The position numbers and the translations under genes are program-made. DNA of 64,000 nt from contig NC_079876.1 of NCBI RefSeq assembly GCF_029227915.1, positions 25,200,328-25,264,327 on the forward strand, read 5' to 3'. The notes under the pieces were generated by a model, which was not told where the DNA came from, searched no databases, and worked only from the letters and a program-made list of their open reading frames with translations. The stretch is from Hydractinia symbiolongicarpus. Its lineage: Eukaryota > Cnidaria > Hydrozoa > Anthoathecata > Hydractiniidae. Below are positions 13,101 to 25,800 of this stretch, in pieces (position 1 is the first letter of the stretch; each line of letters starts with the position of its first letter).

Positions 13101-14412
13101 AACATGTGAATAACATTGCATTTGGTATAAAATTTCATTTCAGGCGCTGAACGACCTTTTTTAGATGACAGTTCGTTTTCTGATCAATGCTTGCGATTTT
13201 GTTGTTTTTACCTCTACCATTTTTAAAGTGACATTTAACTTCACATAATTATAAGGAATAACGAAATTATACAGGAAAATTTAAAAATTCAAAATTGGCT
13301 TCTATTAACTGCCGAAAATTGAAATTAGGGTCTACCTAACTTTTTTTTCTTCCCTCACTGAAAAACTGCAGAAAAAGAAGTATAAGAAAAAAAGTCAAGT
13401 AGGACGGGCTAGTAATCTCATGCCAAGATAGCCAAGCACGTGAAAAGTATGAGGTTTTTGATTGGTTGAGAGCAAAGTCTGGTGCTAAGGCGCGAAAGGT
13501 GCGAAAATTAAAAAGGCGACAGGTTAGGAAATTCATATTAATAGGGGGAAAATGCCGGCTAGGTGGAAAATGTTGATTTGCGAGACAAAGATCTTGATAA
13601 AAGAGGGCAAAAAAAACTACTATCCTATATATTAGTATTTTCAAGATGATGAAAAAACTATCAAAAAATAAATAGGCAATTGTAATAATGTTTGACCATT
13701 TTTCTTTACCATACAGCAATCTGTCAAAAAACAGTCACTGTTTTTGTATTGAAAGAGTTTTAAACTTTTAAATAATTGACAACTTGAGTATAATTTTGTT
13801 TCAAAAAGTTGTATCTTAGGAACAAAGATAAATAACAATTCTATTGAGTGTGTAAGCAGTTATTAAAATTTATTAGGAATGTCTCCAAATATTTGTTTTT
13901 CATACCAACATAATGAACATGTATAAACAAAGAGATACACCTGAACTTTATATCTATTGGTTGCTTAAATACGTAAAAAACAAAACAAAACAAAGTTAGA
14001 AGAATAAGATCAGGAGAAAATACTTAAAAATTCTTATACACAGAACTGTAGGTTTTTAATGAATTATTAAAATCTAATGGTTGCCTAAATCCATAAAAAA
14101 ACACAAAGTTAGAAGAATAACGTCATGACAAAATACCTGAAAACACTTACATATAGGATAGCAGTTTTTTTAATGAATTATTAAATGTGTACTTCCACAC
14201 TCTTTAAATGCATTCTCTTTATTTTGAATATACACATAAATTCTTAGATACATAATCTGTATTTGTTTTGCTGTCAAAAAGATACAACTTCGAACATTTA
14301 GGCATTCAAGTATTTAACCTATTGAAACTCATTCAAACAGTGAAACACTATTGGGAAGACGAAACAAATAGTTTACTTCGTAAGATTTGCCCAACACAAA
14401 ATTTGTTACACA
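10102..14412. other. Enlarged spacer between channel copies 3 and 4
   Basis: About 1.1 kb longer than the other spacers because it contains one complete spacer plus a rearranged extra unit (see 10,862-11,515). From about 11,516 onward it follows the ordinary order of the spacer up to copy 4. No intact gene. Confidence 0.85.
10862..11515 (+). repeat. Gene-less remnant unit in the array
   Basis: Sequence to about 10,868 matches the spacer up to about 1,330; it then jumps to the equivalent of 2,812, runs to the equivalent of about 3,448 (some 250 bp before the channel start codon), and at about 11,516 jumps to the equivalent of 5,632, downstream of the stop codon. Two deletion or unequal-exchange junctions thus removed about 1.5 kb of spacer and a whole channel gene. 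Homopolymer runs (A at 11,331-11,346, G near 10,895) lie close to the first junction and in the body. Confidence 0.85.
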
Positions 14413-16017
14413 ATGAAAGAAGAGAACAAGAAAATGGAAGGGAAAGAAAATAATAAAGTTGAATTATCATACACAACGGAAGATGATGAAGATGAAATAA
14501 ACTACCAACAACTGTTTGCAAATTTTGCGTCGAATACTACAGCACATGGATTTGGTCAAATAACACTGACACAAAATATACCAATAAAGGTGTTTTGGAT
14601 TTTAACCTTGCTCGCATGTCATATAGGGTTATACTTCCAAATAACACCGCTAGTGGAACAGTATTCAAGAAAACCAACAAGCACAAAGATCTATCTTCAG
14701 GATGAAACATCCACTTATTTCCCTGTTATTGTCCTCTGTAATGAAAATGCTATAAAATTGGAAAAACTGGGGAGTCTAGAGGCATTGCTAAATAATAAAA
14801 CAGTAAATAGCAAGTCAGCCAACTCTACTCAAATCGTTGTGCAAAATCGTACACAATATTCCTACAGAATATACGATGATTATGGAAATTTCACAGAACA
14901 TTATTACTATGTAAATGAATCCCTAACAGTAGAGGATGAATTTTTTACACAAACTGAATTTAAGAAGAAGTACAAATCATCCATTGATGCACTTGTACTT
15001 CTTGATAAAGACGAGTTGTTTGAATATGGTACAAGTTTGGACGAAATGGTTGTATTTTGTCGGTGGAAATTTAAAGAGTGTTTATCAAATGAGGCTGGAG
15101 CATTTTGGCACAAGTTCTGGCATTGGAAATATGGCACTTGCCATGTGTTTAACTCTGGTCTGTCACAAAATGGTACAGAAGAAGATATCTTAACTGTCAG
15201 CAGCTCGGGTCCTGATAATGCATTGAGTTTAACTCTTTTTATCAATCAATCCCAGTATAATCCCAATGTCACTGATGCCGCTGGCATTCGATTTTATATA
15301 GGAGATCAAGGAAAACTGTACTCCCCTTATGCTCAAGGACACAGCTTGTCACCAGGATCCTCGTATTTTGTAGGGTTAAAAAAGAGAAACATAATACGTG
15401 TGGACCCTTTCAAAAATGAAAGTTGCAAAAAGCACCATAAGACTAATCTACAAAATCCAGTCACACAAAACGTATTAACAAAATACAGCAAAGAACTTTG
15501 CAAATATTTGTGTTTAGCGGAAACACAACTTTATTATTGTGGTTGTATTGAATACTATTTGCCTAAAACTGTATCGGAAAACAAAACATGCACGTCCGAA
15601 AGGGAGCGATTGTGCACAACCGAACCTCACATAAATTTTGCGACTGCCAATGCTGAGTGCATAACTAAGTGCACTCCTCCGTGTAGCGAAATTTCTTATA
15701 GCACACAAATTTCCATGCAAAAATACCTAAATCTTAAATACGAAGAAAAGGACAGCAATAAACTATTTTCTGATCAAAAAGGAGACATTGATTATTTAAA
15801 AGTTACTTTTTACTATGAAACTATGGAAACTGAAGTTTGGGAAGATGAAGAAGTCTATGGTATTGTGAATCTTCTTGCAGACATTGGTGGTCAATTGGGA
15901 TTATTTTCAGGTTATTCAGTTTTCACCATGATTGAATTTCTTTTCTTCTTTTTTTATATCGGAGCCCATACAGTTTATTTCCTCATCCCGCGAAGACGAA
16001 TGGCTTATCAAGGCTAA
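14413..16017 (+). CDS. DEG/ENaC channel, copy 4 (B type), intact
   Basis: Single-exon, 534-codon channel subunit, nearly identical to copy 2: His-Gly motif near residue 45, TM1 about 60-80, FPVIVLCN, glycosylated extracellular loop with paired cysteines, TM2 with GYS filter at residues 500-502, basic C-terminus. It differs from copy 2 at a handful of residues (for example EKLGS instead of KKLGS, and TVYF instead of TLYF). Between about 15,864 and 15,973 it carries the A-type bases inside an otherwise B-type gene, which looks like gene conversion. It is the last unit before the array ends at 16,676. Confidence 0.96.
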   Translation: MKEENKKMEGKENNKVELSYTTEDDEDEINYQQLFANFASNTTAHGFGQITLTQNIPIKVFWILTLLACHIGLYFQITPLVEQYSRKPTSTKIYLQDETSTYFPVIVLCNENAIKLEKLGSLEALLNNKTVNSKSANSTQIVVQNRTQYSYRIYDDYGNFTEHYYYVNESLTVEDEFFTQTEFKKKYKSSIDALVLLDKDELFEYGTSLDEMVVFCRWKFKECLSNEAGAFWHKFWHWKYGTCHVFNSGLSQNGTEEDILTVSSSGPDNALSLTLFINQSQYNPNVTDAAGIRFYIGDQGKLYSPYAQGHSLSPGSSYFVGLKKRNIIRVDPFKNESCKKHHKTNLQNPVTQNVLTKYSKELCKYLCLAETQLYYCGCIEYYLPKTVSENKTCTSERERLCTTEPHINFATANAECITKCTPPCSEISYSTQISMQKYLNLKYEEKDSNKLFSDQKGDIDYLKVTFYYETMETEVWEDEEVYGIVNLLADIGGQLGLFSGYSVFTMIEFLFFFFYIGAHTVYFLIPRRRMAYQG

Positions 16018-16805
16018 ATTCGCTTTTATTTAATCAATTTTAACAGCCACTAATACCAATTATATGCTTCATTAATCAAAGGTTTTGCATGAAGAAAGAA
16101 GTGAACACACAAAAAACAGACAGCATAATTAAGCATGTGAAAAAAACAACAACATAAAAACGATTAGATTTTGTACGGGAATCTTTTTCTATGATTTGCA
16201 GTTGCATTCATTTAATATTCACATAAAAAAATGTGTAATAGTTGTTTTACTTGAATGATCTTAGTCTTTTGCTTCCTTGTAAGTATTGTCTATGTTACAT
16301 TGCCAATGTAGACGAAATAGCATCATTCAAAAAGTGGAACACAATACCCTGAAAATACAATCAGGTTTTTTAAGAAAATGTCCAGAATGTAGATAGCTTT
16401 ACATGCTTTTCGCATGTATATAACAATAAGCACATTCTCAGACACGTGTATTGTAAGGGAATGAAGTGATTGGAGACCTATACACAGAGATTGACAAAGC
16501 AATTTAAAAAGGTGACGCGTTTCATTCTGATTATCTTAGGGACCATCTCAAAATTTCGGTTTATAGTGAGAAAGATTAAGAATAATAAATATCATATTGT
16601 CCTTGTAAAAGCTGATAAAAAAGAACGAACTTACACTATACAAAAACATCAGTAAAAAACAAATTAGAACGATTTCAGAATGAATATCTGTTTTAATAGT
16701 TTAAGTTTATATTTTTTCTTGAAAGGGTTTGGAAAATGGATTTTTTTCACATCTTTGGTCGGTTCTAAATTTACTTTGCTAAATAAAAATGAAAAATTCA
16801 CTTAC
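16018..16805. other. Array end and junction to unique sequence
   Basis: To 16,676 this is the B-type 3' flank of the channel unit; at 16,677 similarity to the other units ends. The 129 bp from 16,677 to 16,805 lie immediately downstream (on the minus strand) of the last recognised RB1CC1 exon and begin with its splice donor. I searched them for a Claw-domain exon and found none. Confidence 0.8.
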
Positions 16806-19800
16806 TTCCGTAATGCCAATTTTTCTACAGGAAATAATTCTGAAGTTCTTTGTACCTGCAAGAAATTTCATTCCATGTTAAAAATCAATCTCATCACCTT
16901 CCCTTACTGTAAATTTCAAGCAGGTTTTTTACCACTGTATTAGTGAAAAAACAAAAATTTAAAAAAATTGTTACCCGCTGGCTTTTTGGGCTACTTGACG
17001 CACCTTAAAAGTAAATTTAATAAAAGCGATTATAAACAGTACATTAATACATATCTTATATTTACACATAAATTGACCTTTATAATGCTTATCTTTTCCA
17101 TGGAAAAATCAACTTGTAGATACTGAAAAATGAAACTAAATTAACTAAGCCAACCATTGCTTTTTTCATCAATCAATTTCATTCAAGTAGAAATACAATT
17201 GACAACAGTAGACAATAGATGCATGCTTAGAGAAACAAAGTTCATTAGCTACCTGTGATTTTGTTATAAAATTTATCAATTAAAAATACATACGAGAGAA
17301 CAAAGGCGAAGGTTTAGCAATTGTGATATATTACTATGGCTATTTTTGAAGGAGAACAACGGGTCTACTTTACCTGTTACAGATAATCACACACAGTTAC
17401 TGTATTATTATAAAAGACTAGTTGGTAGTCTGTGGAGAATCCACAGGGTCCTTTCTTTATATATCGCATTTCGTGTTTCCGTAACAGACAGACAAACAGA
17501 CAAACGACAGCTATTTTTATAGAGACAAATACTATAAAAAAGGCATCTGTTGTTTAACGACACAACACTGGAAAAACTTTAACACAAGCATAAAATCAAG
17601 ATCAATGTGTTTTTTTAAAAAAAAAAATCAAAAAAAAGACACAGACTTACTTTCGAATGAAGCTCTTTTTAATCTTGCGTTTTCTGCTTCCAATGTTTTT
17701 ACTTTATCTTGAAGTCTATCAATTTCCAGTTCATCTATTCCTTCTCTGCGAAAACAAAAATAAATAATGTTGCAGTAAACACTCTATAAGAATTTCTTTA
17801 CAAGAATTTTAATGATCCTTTTTCGAATAGAAAACATAAAGGTAGATTGAATATTAAAGATGTAACATTTATATCAAGGAGAAATGACAATGAAGAATTT
17901 CGACGTAAACTGACTATAAAAATAAAAGAACGAACAGAAATAACTTCTTTGACACTTACTCTATGGAAACAGTTGAAGATCGGATATCATGATCCGATTT
18001 TCCACATTCCTCTAAAGCAGATTTTTGAAGTTCAAAAGCTACAAGCAAGGAAGCTTTCTCTTTCTCTAACTCATTATCGTATTGTGTTTTTAATTCCTGC
18101 ATAACCCTTAACTTCTCTTTCTTCAACTCCTTAATATTTACATGTAGTTCTTTAACATTATTTTCTAATGCAAGTCTCTCTTTCTCTGTCTTCTCAACAC
18201 TCAATCGATTTTCATTTATTGATGTTGTTAATTTTTCCTGTAAGTTTGCATTTAAATCATTGACTTTTTTCAAGTCACTCTCGAGTTGTGTGTACGCTTC
18301 CTTATGCATGTTGATTTCAAGTATTAAATTTTCATTTCTATGTTTTAACGTTTGATTATCATTTTTTAAACTAAGTAACTTTAATTCTAAATCTTTGATT
18401 TGATTGTCCTTCTCCTTTTTGATCTTATTGAACACAGCGTTAAAGTTTGTTTGTTTTTGTGTTTCCAACGAGTCCTTCATTTGTAATGTTTGCCCAAGTT
18501 CTGCTTCTTTTTCAGCTAGTACTTTACGCAAGTTTTTAATTTGTACATTAACAGTAGACACATGCTCTAGATGTTCATCAATTGATTTTTGGGTGGATTC
18601 ATTCACTCTGTCCAATTCAGTTTTTAACGCATTTCGTTCGATAGTAATTTGATCTACATCTAACTTCATCAAAGTGCACTTACGTTGTTCATTTTCAAGT
18701 TTAACAACAATTTCATTATATGTAGCTGTCTTTTTATTTAACTCCTGCAATATGTCATCATTGACACCTTTTAAAGTCTTAATTTCCTTCTCTTTTTCTT
18801 CTAGCTCAAATTTAACACTGTCTAAATTTGTTTGCAAAATGTTATGCTCTTTATAAACGTTAGAGTTTTTTTCAACAGATTCCTGTAAGTTTCCCACTGT
18901 CCTTTTTAAAGACTCACATTCATCTCTCAAATCTTTACACTGTTTAGTTAGTTCCTCATGAATATTTTTAGAAGCTTTTTTCTCTGCTTCATGAATAACT
19001 TTGGTATATTTTAACTCTTCTTTAACAGTATCGTATTTCAATTTAAGAGAATCGTGTTCTGAACATAATACCTGTTTCCCCTTCACAACAGCATCTAACT
19101 CTGTGTTTACTTGCGCCAACTGCACACACACATCTAAGTAAGCCTGTACCTTCCCCATTACCATAGACAAAACATCTCTTTTGATGCTAGTAAATTCTTC
19201 AAACCATGACTGGTTTACTCCCTTGACTTCCTCCTTTATCACAGACAGTTGACAATTTAGCTGCTTGACATTACACTTCATATGCTTAAGAAGCTCTGCT
19301 GAATTGGACACATTTCTTGCAACTTCTGTAGATTTGATAGCATCAGATAAGGACCTGCTACTGTTGATAGAACTAGCCATATCTTGTGTAAAGTATGTCA
19401 AGTTAGTCATACTACCTTGATGTATGTTAGGTAATGAGAAAACATTCTCCTTTGGTGGGTGCAGTGTTTTGGGACTTAAACTGCGGCATTGGCTTTCTCG
19501 TGAGATTTTCCTGACACATCCCTTTATAGCTATCGGGGATGAACTAGATTTCCCAGACACAGGAGATAAATCATCATTAGACCGAGAGAAATCCAATTCT
19601 GCGGAATGGAATAGCATGTCACTGTCACTTGAAGTAATCAGTTTCTTATCTTCTGATAGCGACCGGAGTGACGCTGGCTCAAATTCAGATTCATCTGCAG
19701 TATTCTCATCATCTGCATTATCACTGGGAGATTCTGTTTCATAGTTGACATTCTCCAGCAATGGAAACTGCTCCACTGGATGTGATGACATTTCACGCTT

Positions 19801-22800
19801 CAGCACACTCATTGTTAGTTGATCATTTTCAACCAAAGCTTGCTCACGAAACTGTAATGTCTCTTCCAATGATTTGTTTTGTTTAGGGTCAATGAGTTTT
19901 GTTAAGTTACTTTGAGATAAACAATTACGAACCATAATACTTGTTTCCAATGAATCAGACAAACTTAATTCCGACATTAGGTCTGGTACATGATGTTGCA
20001 ACATTTTAATATCCTCCACAGTCACATCTGGTAGATCTACATCGCATGGCGTTGGTTGCTCCTCCTTAACAAAGAACAAGAAAAAATTCAATCACAGACC
20101 TTCCACAAAAAACATTGCAAACAACTGGACAACTAAAGTGATGTACAAAATTTTACAAATTTGGCTAGGGAGACGAACATTGAAAATACTAAAGATTTTA
20201 AAGATTGTGATGATATCAGTGAAGTCCTGTAAATTTCTCCTTTTCTATAAGATATGCGAAAATGACCATTTTCAGGAAATTTTCTCAATCTTCAAATGCT
20301 AATAACTTAAAAAGGAGAATTAATAGGGAGCTGAAGATATGACCTGAGATACTGTTAACACTGGCTGTGATAACCGAATAAGGTCTAAATGTTTTTGGAT
20401 AACATTGTGAATTTTGAAGTAAGTGTATTGACCTAGGTTTGGGAAATTTGAGCGATTTTGGTCCAAGGTAACACCTAGTTTCCAAGCAGGAGTTCTGGTC
20501 AGTTATATCCATCTGTTTTTAGGTTAATCAGCCTTAAAGTTATAAGTGCGATGCAATGGCTTTACAAAGGATAATAATTTCATTATTCATATTGAACTAA
20601 AGCTAAGTTCGCATCAATGCGAATAGCGTTACTATTATGCAATAAGAATTATGTCTTTTGCTGCACCTTTATTCACATGTTATGTTCTTTGTATGTTGTC
20701 GCTATAAATTACTTAAAAAATAGAGTGCAAATAAATATCGAAACTTTTTTATATTTTTTCACGCGAATAGCACGCAAATTCCGAACATGAGAGATACACT
20801 GCTTGATCTTTCTTGATCTCCGTCGTAAATGTATTATAACAAAGTTAAAAATTAAAAAATATATTTTATGACTTTTTCTTGGTTATGATTAAAGAAAACA
20901 AAGTATAAGGGAAAACAAAAATAAGAATTTTGAAAGAACTTCTATTGCATTTATGGGAGAGTGTTTTGGTTTAGTTGATTTTTCTCGGATGGTGTATTCA
21001 ATAAAATAGCAAGTTCCTTAGACAAAGTCCAGATGTAGACCAAAAATACTTGGCATGAGGTAATAAGGAAAGAATTGATGCAAAAGAATTTGAATTTAGA
21101 ACATCCGATTGGAAGGTCATTAATTTACCCTTTCTAAACCCTGCTAGTATGGAAATTAGATGTTAAGCCGGCAACAATAATGAGGACATCACAAGTACCA
21201 TCTACAATAAAAAAAAAACATTTTTTTTCAGTGGTAATGTATCCTTAACATATTGATGTCCTGTCTAATTTTCTTCAATGAGCTATTCAGACATACTTTT
21301 TCCCGCTGCATGAAAGGGAATAAACACATCCGCTTTGCCAGTTACAGACTTAGCTTGTTATTATATTTAAACATAAAAACTTACAGCAAAAGGTTGAGGC
21401 CACTCGTCAAGACCAGGGAACAAATTCTTAACAAAGTGGTTACCTATAAAAAAAGTTAATAAATAAAATAAAATAATAAACATTTGCGTATTTCTAATGG
21501 AGTACAAACTTTTTCCTACCAAAAACTTGTTTAAAGTTGTCTCGTTTGCTTAATTCTTCTGTCCGAGCAACAATGGAACTTTCAGAAACAGTTTTGGTCC
21601 ACTATAATGCCAAAGAAAATGCAAAAATTAATTCAAAGTCAATGATATCATAGCTATTCAAAAATCCATGATAAAATGGTTACTGAAATGCTGCGTAGAA
21701 GATTTTTATAAAAGATTTTACAGAAGAGCCAAAGAAATCCCCATCGTTTAAGAAATCATCTTTATACAGGACAATAGCAACACCAACTCTTACATTGTTA
21801 TATCTGTTTTCCCTGACAGTGGGGTGATTTCGTCTCAAGAATGCACAAAATATTACTGGTCAAAAAAGCACTAACATAGATTTTTATTGATTTTAATGGA
21901 TTTTTTACAGGCTAAGGTTACTGGTTACATTCTGCGATCATTTTAAGTCAAATCATTGAATGTATTGCACAAACCTCCGTAAATTGTAAAGAGAAATTTT
22001 TTCTTCTTAGAACTTCCAAAACAGCCAAAACATACATCTTCGGTGCTTCATAGACTTGTTCAAAAATATCCAGCCTATATAAATACAGAATAAAAGTTAT
22101 AGACAAACAATTTAGGTATTAATTTTTGTCAAAAAAGAATTTAAGTTTTACACATGTGGGTCACTGTTCTCATTTTAAAAAAACTGTCTGACAAGAAGCC
22201 ATAAAAAAGTAACCAAATTTCTTTGGTTTATCAAACATGGAAATGTATAATATATAAGAAGTCAATTGCGAGTTCCCTTTTTTTTTAGCAAACGAAAACA
22301 AATTTTACCTTTTCTTTATTCTTTTTAAACTTGTATGATACGCTAATAACTTTGAGTCGCAATCAAATATTAATTTTTCTAACCGCGTCACCCATCTAGA
22401 TTCAAAATAATTGCCAACTTCTTAATAAGGACAGCAGTTTTTCAGCATTGGCTAAACTCACTATTCAAGAAACATATCACAACTGACTACTGGATAAAAC
22501 AGTACCTTAATCTTGTATGCAAATTTGTTGATAATTCGTCTTTTGCTCGAGCACATAAATTGCGATTTTCCCTAAAATGAGAACATAAAAATTTGTAAAC
22601 AGCTTATGAAAATTTTAAGTGAATTGGATTTTTTAATAAGTGCATAGTCCATCTTTAAGAGCATGTTGGGTAGGAAAGAATTCATGTCCTAAATGAGTGC
22701 TGAGTAAATAGTGTATTACATGAAACGGGACCACTGTGTCTTAGTGGAAAAAGAGAAGTAGAGAAACGTAACAATAACAATAAAAATAACATACATAGAA

Positions 22801-25800
22801 TGAAATATTTTGGGTGCCTAGATGTTAGCAGTGCTACTGTATAGGTATATTTTAATAATAACTGAAATACTTCTGAAAATATCTTCTTTTTAAATTTAAG
22901 AAAGTATACCTGATCTGATGATGATTTTTTCGTAGAACAATAAGTTGTTTTTGATGACTTGCACAAAGATCAGGTAGAACAGAAGGATCACCAATGTGCT
23001 CTGCTCTCATCTGGTTTTGCAAAAACCCCTATGAAGGAGGGCACTGGTTTATTCATTTTTCAAGCAACAAAACATTATTTGTTCGTCAACTGGTGTATTA
23101 AGAAAATCGAAAATTGGGGGTCAAGGCAATTCACAGCATTTCGATCAATGAAAACGGATATAAATTTTTCTTTCTGGGCTATTACCCAGTATACGTTTTA
23201 GTTAGTATAAGTTAACTTTTTAGACATCCTCCAACTCTGTTTTAATAAAGGATATTTTTTTTTAGAATTTCAGAAAATTTAAGTAGCTGATCAGTTAGAG
23301 TGTATATACCACCAAAACTTTTTGAAATATTCTCTCAACTGTAGGGGATACCTGTACATGTCATTTTTAAGTAAACAACCAATGATTGATAACTAGTTGT
23401 GCTTAAAATGCTATTATAATGTGAATATAAACTGCGTTAATATATTTGTGAGCTTCATTTCTCAAGATATATAACGTCAACAGTCTTATGGTCACTGCCA
23501 TGACTGTGTTGATTATGGAACTTTCTTTTCGGTAAAATACTATCTTTTGTGACGTAAGTCCACGAGATGCAAACATACGCATTTTGAATGAGCGAAGCGA
23601 GAGAATGCTCCTGTGATTGTCTAAAAGTAAGTTTATTTACCATATTTTAAAATAAATGTCTTCCTCGGAATAAAATAATATTTTATGGTTATAAATAAAG
23701 TTGTGAGATTTCGACACAAGTTCTCACTTAAAAAAAATAAGTATTACGTGTACCCAACTTTATTATGAAATTTTTCTTGTGTTATTTTTGTATCAACACA
23801 TCTTGAAAGACAACAGGTGCTTTAAACTTGCTAGACTTGAAAACAAGACGTTAAGTGATTATGCACAATAAATTATACTGGAGGTGATTTTGAAAGAAAA
23901 CAAAAACAGTCTCAAAGCTTTTTTTTTTTTGTTTACCTACTTTAGTATGTTGTTAAATTGTTGAAAATAATTTTTTTTACGATTTTGTTGTTCTACTGGA
24001 ATTTAACTTGTCATCGTTCAAACCTAGCAATAAATTATTATCTCTGTTGGACCAAGAAGTGAGTGCATCCTGACAAGTCCTGGTTAAGCAATATATGTCG
24101 TCTGATGCCACAAACCAACAAAATATGTACGAACCAAGTTGGCTTTTGTTCAATTATAGCAATGACCGTTAATGTAGTAATGGCTTTTTGGGTATGAAAT
24201 TTGGACATAATAAAATGCAAAAACGTTTTATGCAATGTTGTTTTCCAAGAGCAGCTCACAATATTTGGATTTGATTTTTAAATTTCCAAAATTCCTGCAT
24301 ATGATACAATTTTCTTGCACCAAATCAGTGTAGTTTAAAAATGGGTAGATCTGCCTAATGTTCTCTTAAACCTAGATCCCCAGGACCATGATATATGAAA
24401 GTGTTAAAACAACACAGGTGCTTTTGTTTAGGTTTTAATTCCCTGTATTTTCTGGTGGTATGCTGAAGATTTTGCTGTAGCATCAGTTGTTGTCAAAGAA
24501 TAATGGCCAGACAAGGAAAAGTCCTAACAAGAATGGCTTGTTTCAAACTTTAAAATGTACAATATAAAATACAGTTACCTGGGCCATGTCTACTTGATCC
24601 TGAATAAGTTGTTTCATGATAGTGACTCGCCCTTCTAAACTTGCTAATCTCTCTGTTAGGCCTTTAATTTCTTTCATGTTAACATTATTAACAGAGTCTA
24701 AATTAGATTAAAACGTATGTGAGTGAAAATATTGTGAACAAGAAATAAATTATAAATGAAGCATGGTTAACACTGTTAAATACTACATTTTGTAGTTATT
24801 CAATGATATAAATATATTTTGTGACAAACCTAGGTGCTTCTTAATTGTTCAGGCCTTTTTATTCAAAATTATAGAGCTATAACTTTCTTTACTAAGCCTA
24901 AATAACTCACATAACACTACAAATAAAGACAATTTCATTTTTATAAAAATCAGATTACAAATATTCGTAGTCTATCTTATTGTGGATTCAAAGGCATTTT
25001 CCATAACTTATGCTTGTCATTGCAGAGGGATTTCCATTGCTTCACGAAGACTGCATACCAACGTCAATAAAAAGAAACAACTCTTAAACATGTTCTTGCA
25101 TTAACTTCAATTATTTTTCTTAATTAACAAGTAATAAAGGATTGTTTGTACAGTTTTAAGAAACTTAGTACAGGGCTATTTAAAACTTTAAAAAGAATTG
25201 TGAACCAGAAAAGAACTAATAATAATTTTTTAACAACATCTTCATAAAAGAAGAAAATAATTTTCGTAATTGATGAATTCCAATTCTTTAACTTTCTATA
25301 AATAGTACTTTAAAATATAAAAATTCCATTAACCTTATTCATGCTGGGAGTGGGGGAAGCTTTAAATTTTGTGACTTTTCCTAACTTTCATTTAGCTTTA
25401 TTTGCCCAAAAATGTTTTTTCGGAATTATGCAGTAATATTCTGAAAAAATTTTTTGACTAAAAAATGTTTTAACATGTTTTTAAAAACTTAATGTTACTT
25501 CTTAGTTTATATTGTTATAATATTTTGTTTTTCTATTATTATTGTTACTAAATCCCTCACAATTATATACCATTTAAAATCGTTAACATAATTCAAAGTT
25601 AGTGTTGTATTTTTCTATATGACCCTGTATTTGATGACTTCATCAACAAAAATGCTGACCTCACCAAATTGTTTATTGTAAAACATTTGTGGTAAGTCAG
25701 GTCCAACGGACAACAATTGTAGAAATTACTTATCTGCATTTACTAACAATGTGCTACCACCATACTGCAACTTATCTATATTTACTAAAAATATGCTACC

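Larger units (their letters stand above)
1..16676 (+). repeat. Tandem array of DEG/ENaC gene units
   Basis: Four head-to-tail copies of a channel gene with nearly identical flanks fill this stretch. Stop codons fall at 557, 5,309, 10,101 and 16,017, giving periods of about 4.75, 4.79 and 5.92 kb; the longest contains an extra gene-less unit. Copies at 557 and 10,101 share one 3' flank and coding variants (A type), those at 5,309 and 16,017 share another (B type). Homology to the other units stops abruptly at 16,676/16,677, where unique sequence follows. The left end lies outside the window. Seen directly by comparing the units by eye. Confidence 0.95.

Noticed and set aside
16680-16943. 87-codon plus-strand frame at the array border
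   Set aside because: Antisense to the last RB1CC1 exon and its introns; no domain.
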